Origin: an uncultured Clostridia bacterium
Lineage (GTDB): Bacteria; Bacillota; Clostridia; UMGS1810
Length of the DNA: 64,000 nt
Direction: 5' to 3'
NCBI GenBank assembly: GCA_934463165.1
Contig: CAKSJG010000004.1
Location: 1 to 64,000 of the forward strand
In this document: one piece after another, positions 18,414 through 26,281 of the stretch
Layout of the letters: the number at the start of each line of letters is the position of its first letter
Numbering within the stretch: position 1 is the first letter of the stretch
Notes under the pieces: model-generated
What the model saw: only the letters and a program-made list of their open reading frames with translations
Told to the model about the DNA's origin: nothing
Database searches by the model: none
Translations under genes and position numbers: made by a program

Positions 18414-18648
18414 TTCAATCGTATTATTTTGATTATTCAATGCGACGGAACGGTGTGGTCACCGTTCCCTACAAATAAATTGACAGGTATATTTTCATTT
18501 AAAAAATTGATTTAAACAAAAATGTACAATAAGCTTTTATTTAATAATTATTTACAAACTTGTAATTACTACGTAGGGAACGGTGCCCACACCGTTCCGC
18601 AAGCACAACACATATACATTATATAATTAAAGGCAAGGAATTTATATA
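18414..18648. repeat. Dispersed repeat, copy A (core inverted)
   Basis: The core 18446-18599 is bounded by inverted repeats CGGAACGGTGTGGTCACCG and its near complement CGGTGCCCACACCGTTCCG. Each end is itself a hairpin (GGAACGGTG with CACCGTTCC). The outer flanks (left: TATTATTTTGATTATTCAAT; right: GCACAACACATATAC, then TTATATAATTAAAGGCAAGG) match copy C at 54556-54788 in the same direction. The inside is in the opposite direction: ACAAATAAATTGACAGGTAT lies next to the left end here and, complemented, next to the right end in copy C. No reading frame. Confidence 0.85.
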
Positions 18649-18712
18649 CCCGACTTCGCGTAAGGGCAGATATCATCCGCTGATTCGTCCGCACGCAGTT
18701 TTCGAGCAAATG

Positions 18713-18807
18713 GATAGTGTATGTTTTTTATTTTTTGATTGAAAGCGAGTTCAGCGCTACTGCACTGCCTGTTTGAGCTTTCCAAAAAATCAAAAGCATA
18801 CACTATC
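18713..18807. repeat. Long inverted repeat in intergenic DNA
   Basis: GATAGTGTATG plus a T-rich stretch ending in GAAAGC (18713-18746) pairs with GCTTTCC through CATACACTATC (18775-18807), with a few mismatches and a 28-base loop. It would form a strong hairpin. A half copy of the arm (GTATGCTTTTAATTTTTTTG) follows copy C of the dispersed repeat near 54871, so it may belong to the same larger element. The rest of 18649-18975 shows no gene. Confidence 0.6.
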
Positions 18808-18925
18808 TGCAATGCATAAAAATGATAAATTTACCAAAGTTCGGATATTAACATGCCTGCTAAAGCACATGGGAGCCGAACCCGATGTGCTTTAACAAAT
18901 TGTTATATATTCGATATAAATACGC

Positions 18926-18965
18926 AGCTGATGCGGCAAAACGATTCGTCTTGCCGCATCAGCTT
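18926..18965. terminator. Hairpin downstream of the GH94 gene
   Basis: 14 bp stem (AGCTGATGCGGCAA with TTGCCGCATCAGCT, 12-base loop) just after the stop at 18976. On the minus strand the T-run is weak, so it may be a processing or stability hairpin rather than a strong terminator. Confidence 0.55.
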
Positions 18966-18975
18966 TAAAATTCAA

Positions 18976-21222
18976 TCATTCAACTTCTATAAACTGTTTT
19001 TTATTCTCCGTAATTTCAATTTCATATTCCTTGCCGCGGAATGTCCTTTTAATTTTTGCGGGAAGCATTTCTTCGGGCAAACACGGATCAACCTCAATTC
19101 CGTTCCATTTTGGTTTTATACCGAACATATACTGTGTAACGGCAATATACATCCATGCAGCGGTACCCGTCAGCCATGATACGTTAGCCAGACCGAATTT
19201 GTCACTTTCGGGGCCGAAAATATTTGAACAATAAACATACGGTTCCGCCTTGTATCTCCATTCACCGGCCTTTTTCTGAGCATTCATCGGCAACAACTGT
19301 CTGTAGTATTTATATGCTTTTTCGGGGCGTTTTAAAATGCACTCCGCAATAATTGCCCATGTGTTGGCATGGCAGAATACCGAACCGTTCTCTCCGCAGC
19401 CTTTATTATACATTGTAAGGTTACCGTCTTTTGTCGGATAATCCGTTGTCATTGACGGATCAATCTTTTTGATTCCCAGCTCTGTGTCAAGATATTTCGC
19501 AACGCTGTCCATTGCTGTTTTGCCGTTATCTCCCATACCCGAAATAACAGCCCAGCTTTGAGCGTTAAGCCAGATTTTAGCTTGCGGCTCCGCATGACTT
19601 CCGATAAAACGTCCGTTATCCGTGATGCAGCGTATGTACCAATCTCCGTCCCATGCAATGTCATTTACAAGCTTCTTTTGTTTTTCATATATATTAAGAT
19701 AATATTCCTTATCTTCGCCCTTAAGCTCGGCAAGTTCAGCTATTTGTCGGAGGACGGTTCCGAATTGCATTGCTGTCCATATACTCTCTCCCTTGCCTTC
19801 ACGGCACACCTTATACAGCATGTCGTTCCAGTCTGATGCAAGCATAAGCGGAAAACCGTGTTCGCCCAAATTTTCAAGGCAAAAATCAATGGATTTTTTT
19901 ATATGCTCCCAAACGGTTGCACTGCCGCCGTCATAAAAATCAACCGTCTCGTCAAGATAATCGAGCTTTCCCTCTTCCATAATAATATGATATGCCGCCA
20001 TAACAAGCCACAAATGATTGTCGGAATGTATTCTTGTTACGGGATCCCAACCCTCTGTAGGGAAGCAATAATGATTGCAGTGTCCGTCTTTGTATTGCTG
20101 CGTAAACAAAAGATTCAGTTTATCCTTTGCACGGCGAATATCAAACGGCACCGTTGCCAGTATATCCTGCGCAGTATCGCGGACGCCTATTCCACGGAAT
20201 GTTCCGGTTGCATAATAGCTTATATTTCTTGAAAACTGAAAATTTCTTTCTGCCTGATACGGATTCCAGATATTAATCATTGTCTCCGCATTTTTGTCGG
20301 GTATCTCACAGCGGAACTTTTCGAGGTATCCGTCCCAATGGTTTTTAAGTTCGCAAAACGATTTACTTACAAAATCCTTTTCTCTGCAATGCGCTGCGGA
20401 TTTTTTCACTCCATCCTCTGTCATTGCAGTTCCCAAAAAGACGTTGACCTCCTTCTCCTCACCTGCTTTAAGATCAAGATTAATTTGAAGAGCAAAGCAC
20501 GGGTCACCACCGTAAAGAGTTGAATCTGTACATTGACTCATTTCAATATTTTTGGGATTTTCCTCACTGCGGTAACTGCCGACAAATTCGTCTCTGTCGC
20601 AGTCATATGCCGCAATCGGTTCACTTGCGCAAAAATATACAAGCGGCGTTTCGTCGGGCTTCGGCTGCTGTTCAACTCCGTATTTATATACAAGAATATC
20701 TTCCAAGCAATAACACGAAAGCTGATGTTTGTTGTAGCATTGCCACTGCAGCTCGCGCATAAATTCCATCATACCGAGCTCAACAAACGGAAAAAGTTTG
20801 ATTTTCTTGTCTTTATCCGATTTGATTTTAAGATTCCATATGAGAGCATTTTCATATTTACCTACGAAATATGATGCCGTAACAGAAATACCGTTCCTTT
20901 TTGCTTCAAAACGCGTATACCCCATACCGTGCGCGGCTTTCCATTCCTCGGGCTTTGCTTTGCACGGTTCGTTTGTCGGACACCAGAACTCATCACCATC
21001 TTTAATATATGTATAAAAACCGCTCCTGTCTGTAGGCAAATGAAAAAATCTGTAATGATTGATTCTCCATATCTGAGGCGATTTATAGAACGCCACTCCG
21101 CCGCCTGCCTGTGAAATCATTGTGTGGAATGTTCCGTTTGACAAATAATTCATCCACGGTGTCGGCGTGTTATATTTGCTGATTTCAATTTCTTTTTTTG
21201 CATTATCAAAACAATAAGACAT
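18976..21222 (-). CDS. GH94 glycoside phosphorylase (cellobiose/chitobiose phosphorylase-like)
   Basis: 748 residues, slightly shorter than typical 780-820-residue GH94 enzymes. The N-terminal beta-sandwich (YLSNGTFHTMISQAGGG) is followed by the (alpha/alpha)6 barrel with family hallmarks: RGIGVRDTAQD near residue 345, HSDNHLWLV near 400, the acid Asp in SDWNDML near 475, GESIWTAMQ near 490, and a phosphate-site region around GENGSVFCHANTW near 640. It splits a beta-linked disaccharide with phosphate into a sugar 1-phosphate and free sugar. No signal peptide, so it is cytoplasmic. The exact substrate cannot be set from motifs. The ATG at 21222 has AGGAGGG upstream. It stands apart from the other locus genes, separated by repeat copy B. 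Confidence 0.92.
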   Translation of the reverse strand: MSYCFDNAKKEIEISKYNTPTPWMNYLSNGTFHTMISQAGGGVAFYKSPQIWRINHYRFFHLPTDRSGFYTYIKDGDEFWCPTNEPCKAKPEEWKAAHGMGYTRFEAKRNGISVTASYFVGKYENALIWNLKIKSDKDKKIKLFPFVELGMMEFMRELQWQCYNKHQLSCYCLEDILVYKYGVEQQPKPDETPLVYFCASEPIAAYDCDRDEFVGSYRSEENPKNIEMSQCTDSTLYGGDPCFALQINLDLKAGEEKEVNVFLGTAMTEDGVKKSAAHCREKDFVSKSFCELKNHWDGYLEKFRCEIPDKNAETMINIWNPYQAERNFQFSRNISYYATGTFRGIGVRDTAQDILATVPFDIRRAKDKLNLLFTQQYKDGHCNHYCFPTEGWDPVTRIHSDNHLWLVMAAYHIIMEEGKLDYLDETVDFYDGGSATVWEHIKKSIDFCLENLGEHGFPLMLASDWNDMLYKVCREGKGESIWTAMQFGTVLRQIAELAELKGEDKEYYLNIYEKQKKLVNDIAWDGDWYIRCITDNGRFIGSHAEPQAKIWLNAQSWAVISGMGDNGKTAMDSVAKYLDTELGIKKIDPSMTTDYPTKDGNLTMYNKGCGENGSVFCHANTWAIIAECILKRPEKAYKYYRQLLPMNAQKKAGEWRYKAEPYVYCSNIFGPESDKFGLANVSWLTGTAAWMYIAVTQYMFGIKPKWNGIEVDPCLPEEMLPAKIKRTFRGKEYEIEITENKKQFIEVE

Positions 21223-21240
21223 ATTTACCCTCCTATTTTT

Positions 21241-21580
21241 ATTACACTCTAAGTATATAGTTAATTGTAAAATTACAAAATATCTGATTTAAAGCACATT
21301 TCGCGATATCTTTTTATTTACATTTTCTCCCGTAAACAGATGAAAATGTTTATTTTTCATCGGAACGGTGTGGGCACCGCTGCCTACGTAGTCATTATTA
21401 AATATTCGTAATTTAATAATTGGAATCATATTGGTGAATTTTGTTTAAACAAATACAATTAATAGGAACTATATCTGTTAATTTATTTGTAGGCAGCGTG
21501 CACCACAGCGTTCCGCAAAAATTTATCCACATTTTTTACATTTTTATTTTACAATCACCTATTATTACACTCTAAGTATA
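21241..21580. repeat. 17 bp direct repeats bracketing repeat copy B
   Basis: ATTACACTCTAAGTATA occurs at 21241-21257 and again at 21564-21580, both preceded by a CCT(A)TT-like sequence. On the minus strand each contains a TATACT -10-like box. The first copy lies just upstream of the GH94 ribosome site. The intervening 300 bases hold repeat copy B and no gene. This looks like a partly duplicated promoter region. Confidence 0.55.
21361..21515. repeat. Dispersed repeat, copy B (core only)
   Basis: 155 bp, same core orientation as copy C. Left end CGGAACGGTGTGGGCACCG; inside TACGTAGTCATTATTAAAT and AATACAATTAATAGGAACTA; right end GTGCACCACAGCGTTCCG. The outer flanks shared by copies A and C are absent here, which marks the limits of the core unit. 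Confidence 0.85.
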
Positions 21581-21731
21581 AAATAAGTTCATCTGTTTTG
21601 CAGGTTTAATGTTGCTCATTTAATAATTCCGATATTTTACTATAGCATAATTTTTTTTGATTTACAACGTATATACAAATGTTTGTCCGAATCCTCAAAA
21701 CATTTGACCGATAACATAAAATGCCATCACT

Positions 21732-23378
21732 TCAATTCTCAAATTTATTATTTTTTATAGATATGTTTTTGCATTTTTCGGTCATAATGTAACCGCTCTG
21801 TTCAATATTTTTGATTATATTATTCTCAAAAACAAGACCGTCAACACCCATTGCCGAAAGAACACTGCCGCCTTTTGTTCCTATTACATTGCTCTTAATA
21901 ACTATATTTTTATGCATTGACTTTAAATTTTTATCATGCAAACCGTTTGCCATTACACCGTTATAGCTATCCTCTATAACATTATTTTCAATCAAAACGT
22001 CATTAACTCTGCCTGATTCGTACCAATAATCAATCAAATCGTTAATAACAATCCCCGCTATCTGAGAAATTTTATTGTTTTGCAAAACAATTTTTTTGTT
22101 TCCGGAAACTCTGATATGCGGACAAGCGGTAATTTTACAGTTCTTAACCAATACCTCGGGCATTCTGTCGGGATTCTCAACATAATCACCGGTATCAATC
22201 ATCCCTTTAGCTTCTTTATCAATATTCAATAAGATATGGAATAAATCTTTGCCTTGTTCAACGGATAAAACAGTACATTCAAATTTTTCATCCTTTGAAT
22301 CGGCATCGCTTATTACAATTCTGTCTCCCGTTTTATACGGAATAAATCCCTCCTGTTCATAATGACACAGCCGAACCTCTATGCATTTGTCTGAAATAAC
22401 TCTTTGAATAACCGTATATACGCCGTGAACATTTAAGGCGTCGTCACTTGATCCCTCAACAACACAGTCGGATAAAGTAACCTTACCGCAGCAGTTGACA
22501 AAATGGAATGCGTCTGCTGTTACGGAGACAATATCACCACGCTCATATTTAGGGGTTATTTTAATTTTATTTGCCGTTATATTCTCCGATGCCTGTGCCT
22601 GAACTCCCATCCCCGCACCGCGAAAAATATTGATATTTTCCAGGGATATATTTTTGCTGTTGTCTGCAAAAATCATAATATTTTCACGTCCCTCCACCGA
22701 AAATATTATTTTCATTCCTTTTAAATAATTCACCTTTGGCGAACCGTCTCTATACTTTAAAAACAGTATTCCGCCGCGCAGCACCTCTGCGTGCATTTTC
22801 ATTGTTTGGGCGGGAAGTTCATCTTCCATACCGCAAGATTCTTTTGTTGACACATATTTTGCGGCGGCATAGCCGATTTTCACATTCCTTTCAGATCCGC
22901 GCATTAAAAACAAATTGGTTTTAAAGCCGTTTTTATCTTTTCCGATACAAAAATTTTGTTCTTCATCAATAAAAACATCAAATAATTTCTCATCATACTT
23001 AAATTCTATGCCTTCGTCATCACAGCGAACAACTTCTGCAAAAAAACTGCGCGGAAAAGAAAAATCCATACTGAAATTTTTTAATGTAATGTTTTTTGAA
23101 TTTTGAATTACAAACGGAAAAATCCTATCTTCAAAAACAAATTCAGAGTCATTTCCGTCTATAACAATATTATTTGCATCAACTATCGGAAAAACTATAT
23201 TTTTAAGCCCTCCCTTGTTATTTGACGGATAGAGCTTTCTTTCAAGACAGCCGTACCGATTAAACAAATATCTTCCTTTTTCAAATTTTATAATCGCATC
23301 GTTTTTAGTTGCCGTAAGAGCTGCAATAACCGGCGGAGTTGTATTTTCATCCGTGCATGATATCTCAACAGTATTCAT
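21732..23378 (-). CDS. Right-handed beta-helix protein, GH110-like (alpha-1,3-galactosidase family)
   Basis: 548 residues, no signal peptide, so probably cytoplasmic. Parallel beta-helix repeats run throughout (NNIVIDGNDSEFVF, SKNITLKNFSMDF, SENITANKIKI, GKVTLSDCVVEG). The order of an early DG-N-S-F box, a Phe-rich PFVI box and a later EGSSDDALNVHGVY box (near residue 320) is what I know from GH110 exo-alpha-galactosidases. In that family the paired acidic residues before NVHG lie at the active site (family knowledge from memory). Known GH110 members are often secreted, so a cytoplasmic one fits trimming of an imported oligosaccharide. The ATG at 23378 has AAAGGAG upstream; the gene follows the esterase-like gene after 15 bases. 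Alternative: another beta-helix glycosidase or epimerase. Confidence 0.7.
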   Translation of the reverse strand: MNTVEISCTDENTTPPVIAALTATKNDAIIKFEKGRYLFNRYGCLERKLYPSNNKGGLKNIVFPIVDANNIVIDGNDSEFVFEDRIFPFVIQNSKNITLKNFSMDFSFPRSFFAEVVRCDDEGIEFKYDEKLFDVFIDEEQNFCIGKDKNGFKTNLFLMRGSERNVKIGYAAAKYVSTKESCGMEDELPAQTMKMHAEVLRGGILFLKYRDGSPKVNYLKGMKIIFSVEGRENIMIFADNSKNISLENINIFRGAGMGVQAQASENITANKIKITPKYERGDIVSVTADAFHFVNCCGKVTLSDCVVEGSSDDALNVHGVYTVIQRVISDKCIEVRLCHYEQEGFIPYKTGDRIVISDADSKDEKFECTVLSVEQGKDLFHILLNIDKEAKGMIDTGDYVENPDRMPEVLVKNCKITACPHIRVSGNKKIVLQNNKISQIAGIVINDLIDYWYESGRVNDVLIENNVIEDSYNGVMANGLHDKNLKSMHKNIVIKSNVIGTKGGSVLSAMGVDGLVFENNIIKNIEQSGYIMTEKCKNISIKNNKFEN

Positions 23379-23393
23379 TTTGTATTTGCTCCT

Positions 23394-26237
23394 TTACTTA
23401 ATCTGTATGTTACTCATTTCCCCGAGCAGTAAACCGTCTGATATATCATTTACAACATAAAAGCTCACATATCTGCCATCGGATCCGACTATGCCTGGAT
23501 CTAATGTAACGTTGACGCTTTTTCCCGGATTTACAGTTTCATTAAGCGATGTGATTTTGACAAGCCTGCCGTCCGAATCGTAAACCGCAGCAAGACATTC
23601 CGCATTAAACGGAACCCAAGCACTCGAATTAGAAACGATAATATTTGCCTTCATGCTTTTGTCATCAACAGAGGCAAAATTTACAGATATCCTTTCTGCA
23701 ATTTTTTCTTTTTCCGTTTCAATACTTTTACAAAAAGCCTTTAAATCTCTGACCTTTTCTTTTACCTCGCTCGAAAAATTGCCGTCCTCTCCGCCAAGAG
23801 CGTCAAATTTTTCACACACCGCTGAAATCTTTTCAACATCGGAATAATCGGCATCTTTGACATCCGGCAGTTCATTTATTGCGAATACAACTTCCAAAAT
23901 ATCGCTGTAACCCGCCATTTCCGCTTTAAATGCCGTCATAACCGCTTCTGTTGATCCGGAAAAATCAAGTCTGATTTTATCTATTACCGTTATTCCATCG
24001 GCATCCTCAACATGCATGCCGTTTACAAAGTTTCCGCCGTTTTCTCTTGTGATTTTCGCGAAAAAATTATTGTTAAAATCAGTTTCCGAAAATAAAACAT
24101 CATTAATAAACAACTTAACATGTCCCGAGCCTTGCGAATCAAACGAAATTGCCGTTTCATCTGCAGAATATCCAATTTTCGTCCTTTCAAGTATTGTCCC
24201 ATTTGAAAGTTTAAACCCGTTTTCAACCATATTTTCACTATCTGCACCGTATAGTGCCTCAAAGCGGCGGCAATCAAATTCTTTTGATAATAAAAATTCT
24301 TCCTTTGCATCAAAATCAGTCTCAAAAGGCGACAGCACCGTGCTGCCGTCGGCAGAATAAACAGGCTCTGTAACACCGTCTTTTCCGTAATACACATTTA
24401 AGAGCTCTTTTTTTGTGTCAAATGTTATTATTAATGTTTTATTATTTTTTTCAACAGCCAAAGCCTTGCAAATTTTTCCCGAAATATCTTTTGCGCAAAA
24501 ATCCTTTTCGGTAACGTCCCCGACAGACTGAGAAAGTGTAAGATATGCCTTGTTTTCCGTAACGGACAGTTCAAAATCTATCGGCGATCTGTTGCCGTAC
24601 AGCGCCGCACCGGTAATTCTCTTGCAAATATCGACAAAGCTGTCGGCAGGCGATATCGGAACTCTTATTGCACAATTATAATTTTCTTTTTCTAATTTAA
24701 CTGCGCTTTTTTGCATATCAAATACATCGTCGGCATTCAGCGCTTCTTTGTTATACAGAGTTGTATATACAACTTTTAATCCGTTTGATTCGGCATTTTT
24801 GATATATTGATTAAAGTCTTCGTAATAATTTTTCGCGTCATTTGAAGAAGTGAAATAAACAATACCGTCCGCACTGTATGAATCAAATTCTTCCGTTCCG
24901 ATGATTCCCGCACTGTTTTCGCCCATAGCGTTCAAAATCGAGCAAACGGCGGAATAGTTTTTGACATTTTCTGCCGATATCCAACTGCCGTGGCCGCTTT
25001 CATCAGTTAGATAAAGCCTTGCATTGCCGGAAACAGGCATACCTTCATTAAAGTTTTCATCACCGTCAAAAAACCACACATTACCTATTCCGACATTTTC
25101 AACCAATTTTTCAGCGCTTCCGCTCTTTAACAGCATTGTATAACTTTTTTCGCAATCAAGCTCTGATACATCGTCAAACCTGCATGAAAAACGTCCCGAC
25201 TCATTTGCCGTTCCGTACGATTCAAGTGCCACCGTACCCTTATCAAGTATTTGCGCGCATACATCCGCACCTTCATTAAGCCCCCATCCGCTAACCGTGA
25301 CTCCGTTTTTGGATGAAATCATCATATTATCCGCGAAGATGTCAAAAAGCTGTATTTTTGCTTTCTGTAATATTTTTATATCGGCAACGGCAATACCCTC
25401 GTCACCTGTTGTTGAACCCATTTCTATTCTTATACTTCCTAAGCCTTTTGAATAATCGACTGTATTTTTACCGAGTCCGTCTTTTTCGGCAAATTTAACA
25501 CCCTTAAGCAAAAGCTGTCTGCCGTCTTCGTCTTCTTCAAGACCGGTACCGGTCGCATAAACTCCCCACAGATCAAACGTGGGCACACCGCCTTCATTAA
25601 AATGAACATCAATTTTATATGAACGAAGATCCGTTTCGGAATATCCTATGGCATACTTTTGTGTTGTACCCCAATTTGGAATTATCAGCTGCAAAGGTAT
25701 TGTATTATTCGGCCAACGGGAAGCGGTTCCCGTTGTGCCCGTATCATACATATAACTGTTATTCCACCCCATGACCGTTGTTCCCGATATATTATCCGAA
25801 CCGTCCGGTACCATCACAACGCTTAAATATCTTTCTCTGTTACTCGTGTTTCTTTTTCCGGCAGCTTTAAATTCCAGTGAAAAATCTTCTATTAATGCAG
25901 CCTGCGGACTTACGGTAATTACATTGGTTCCGCCGCCGGTTGCCGCGTCATATTGCAAATATTTTCCGGCTCCGTTTAAATTTTTAACAAAGCCTTCATT
26001 ATTGCTGTCTTTAAGGCTGAAATTTGCTCCGGATACTAAAGAAGCTTCTATCTTTGTTCCGTCGCTCTGAACAAGGCTGCTGCCTCCGGCAAAATTATCC
26101 CATGCATTGTCGGTAAAATTAATTACTGACACTGCAACCATATCCTCCGAAGCTGCCGACACCTGCAAAATGTTTCCGAAACAAATACATACGATGCAGA
26201 CGCTGAGAATGACCGATAATAATTTTTTGATTTTCAT
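23394..26237 (-). CDS. Secreted protein with LamG-like module and degenerate sialate O-acetylesterase-type domain
   Basis: 947 residues with a signal peptide (MKIKKLLSVILSVCIVCICF to VSA). Residues 35-290 are a LamG/concanavalin-like module shared with the protein at 38302-40275. From about 298 the layout of a sialate O-acetylesterase (SASA, an SGNH relative) can be followed: DIFADNMMI and VSGWGLNEGA in place of the usual beta domain, then NVWFFDGDENFNEGMPV near residue 390 where active enzymes have a GQSN box. Here the catalytic Ser is Glu and the Gln is Asp. SAVCSILNAMGENSAGIIG replaces the oxyanion region, and VLSPFETDF ends the domain. The last 200 residues are a coiled segment plus an Ig-like tail (NPGKSVNVTLDPG). 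It is most likely a non-catalytic binding protein. Confidence 0.75.
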   Translation of the reverse strand: MKIKKLLSVILSVCIVCICFGNILQVSAASEDMVAVSVINFTDNAWDNFAGGSSLVQSDGTKIEASLVSGANFSLKDSNNEGFVKNLNGAGKYLQYDAATGGGTNVITVSPQAALIEDFSLEFKAAGKRNTSNRERYLSVVMVPDGSDNISGTTVMGWNNSYMYDTGTTGTASRWPNNTIPLQLIIPNWGTTQKYAIGYSETDLRSYKIDVHFNEGGVPTFDLWGVYATGTGLEEDEDGRQLLLKGVKFAEKDGLGKNTVDYSKGLGSIRIEMGSTTGDEGIAVADIKILQKAKIQLFDIFADNMMISSKNGVTVSGWGLNEGADVCAQILDKGTVALESYGTANESGRFSCRFDDVSELDCEKSYTMLLKSGSAEKLVENVGIGNVWFFDGDENFNEGMPVSGNARLYLTDESGHGSWISAENVKNYSAVCSILNAMGENSAGIIGTEEFDSYSADGIVYFTSSNDAKNYYEDFNQYIKNAESNGLKVVYTTLYNKEALNADDVFDMQKSAVKLEKENYNCAIRVPISPADSFVDICKRITGAALYGNRSPIDFELSVTENKAYLTLSQSVGDVTEKDFCAKDISGKICKALAVEKNNKTLIITFDTKKELLNVYYGKDGVTEPVYSADGSTVLSPFETDFDAKEEFLLSKEFDCRRFEALYGADSENMVENGFKLSNGTILERTKIGYSADETAISFDSQGSGHVKLFINDVLFSETDFNNNFFAKITRENGGNFVNGMHVEDADGITVIDKIRLDFSGSTEAVMTAFKAEMAGYSDILEVVFAINELPDVKDADYSDVEKISAVCEKFDALGGEDGNFSSEVKEKVRDLKAFCKSIETEKEKIAERISVNFASVDDKSMKANIIVSNSSAWVPFNAECLAAVYDSDGRLVKITSLNETVNPGKSVNVTLDPGIVGSDGRYVSFYVVNDISDGLLLGEMSNIQIK
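25474..25669. repeat. 196 bp block identical to 39500-39695
   Basis: Within the LamG-like module of the gene at 23394-26237. I compared the two stretches base by base and found no difference over 196 bases, while the sequence on both sides differs at many positions. It encodes TQKYAIGYSETDLRSYKIDV through GVKFAEKDGL in both genes. Confidence 0.85.
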
Positions 26238-26281
26238 AGCATATTCATCTCCTTATGTTGGACTTGCAATTTTGAATTTTT

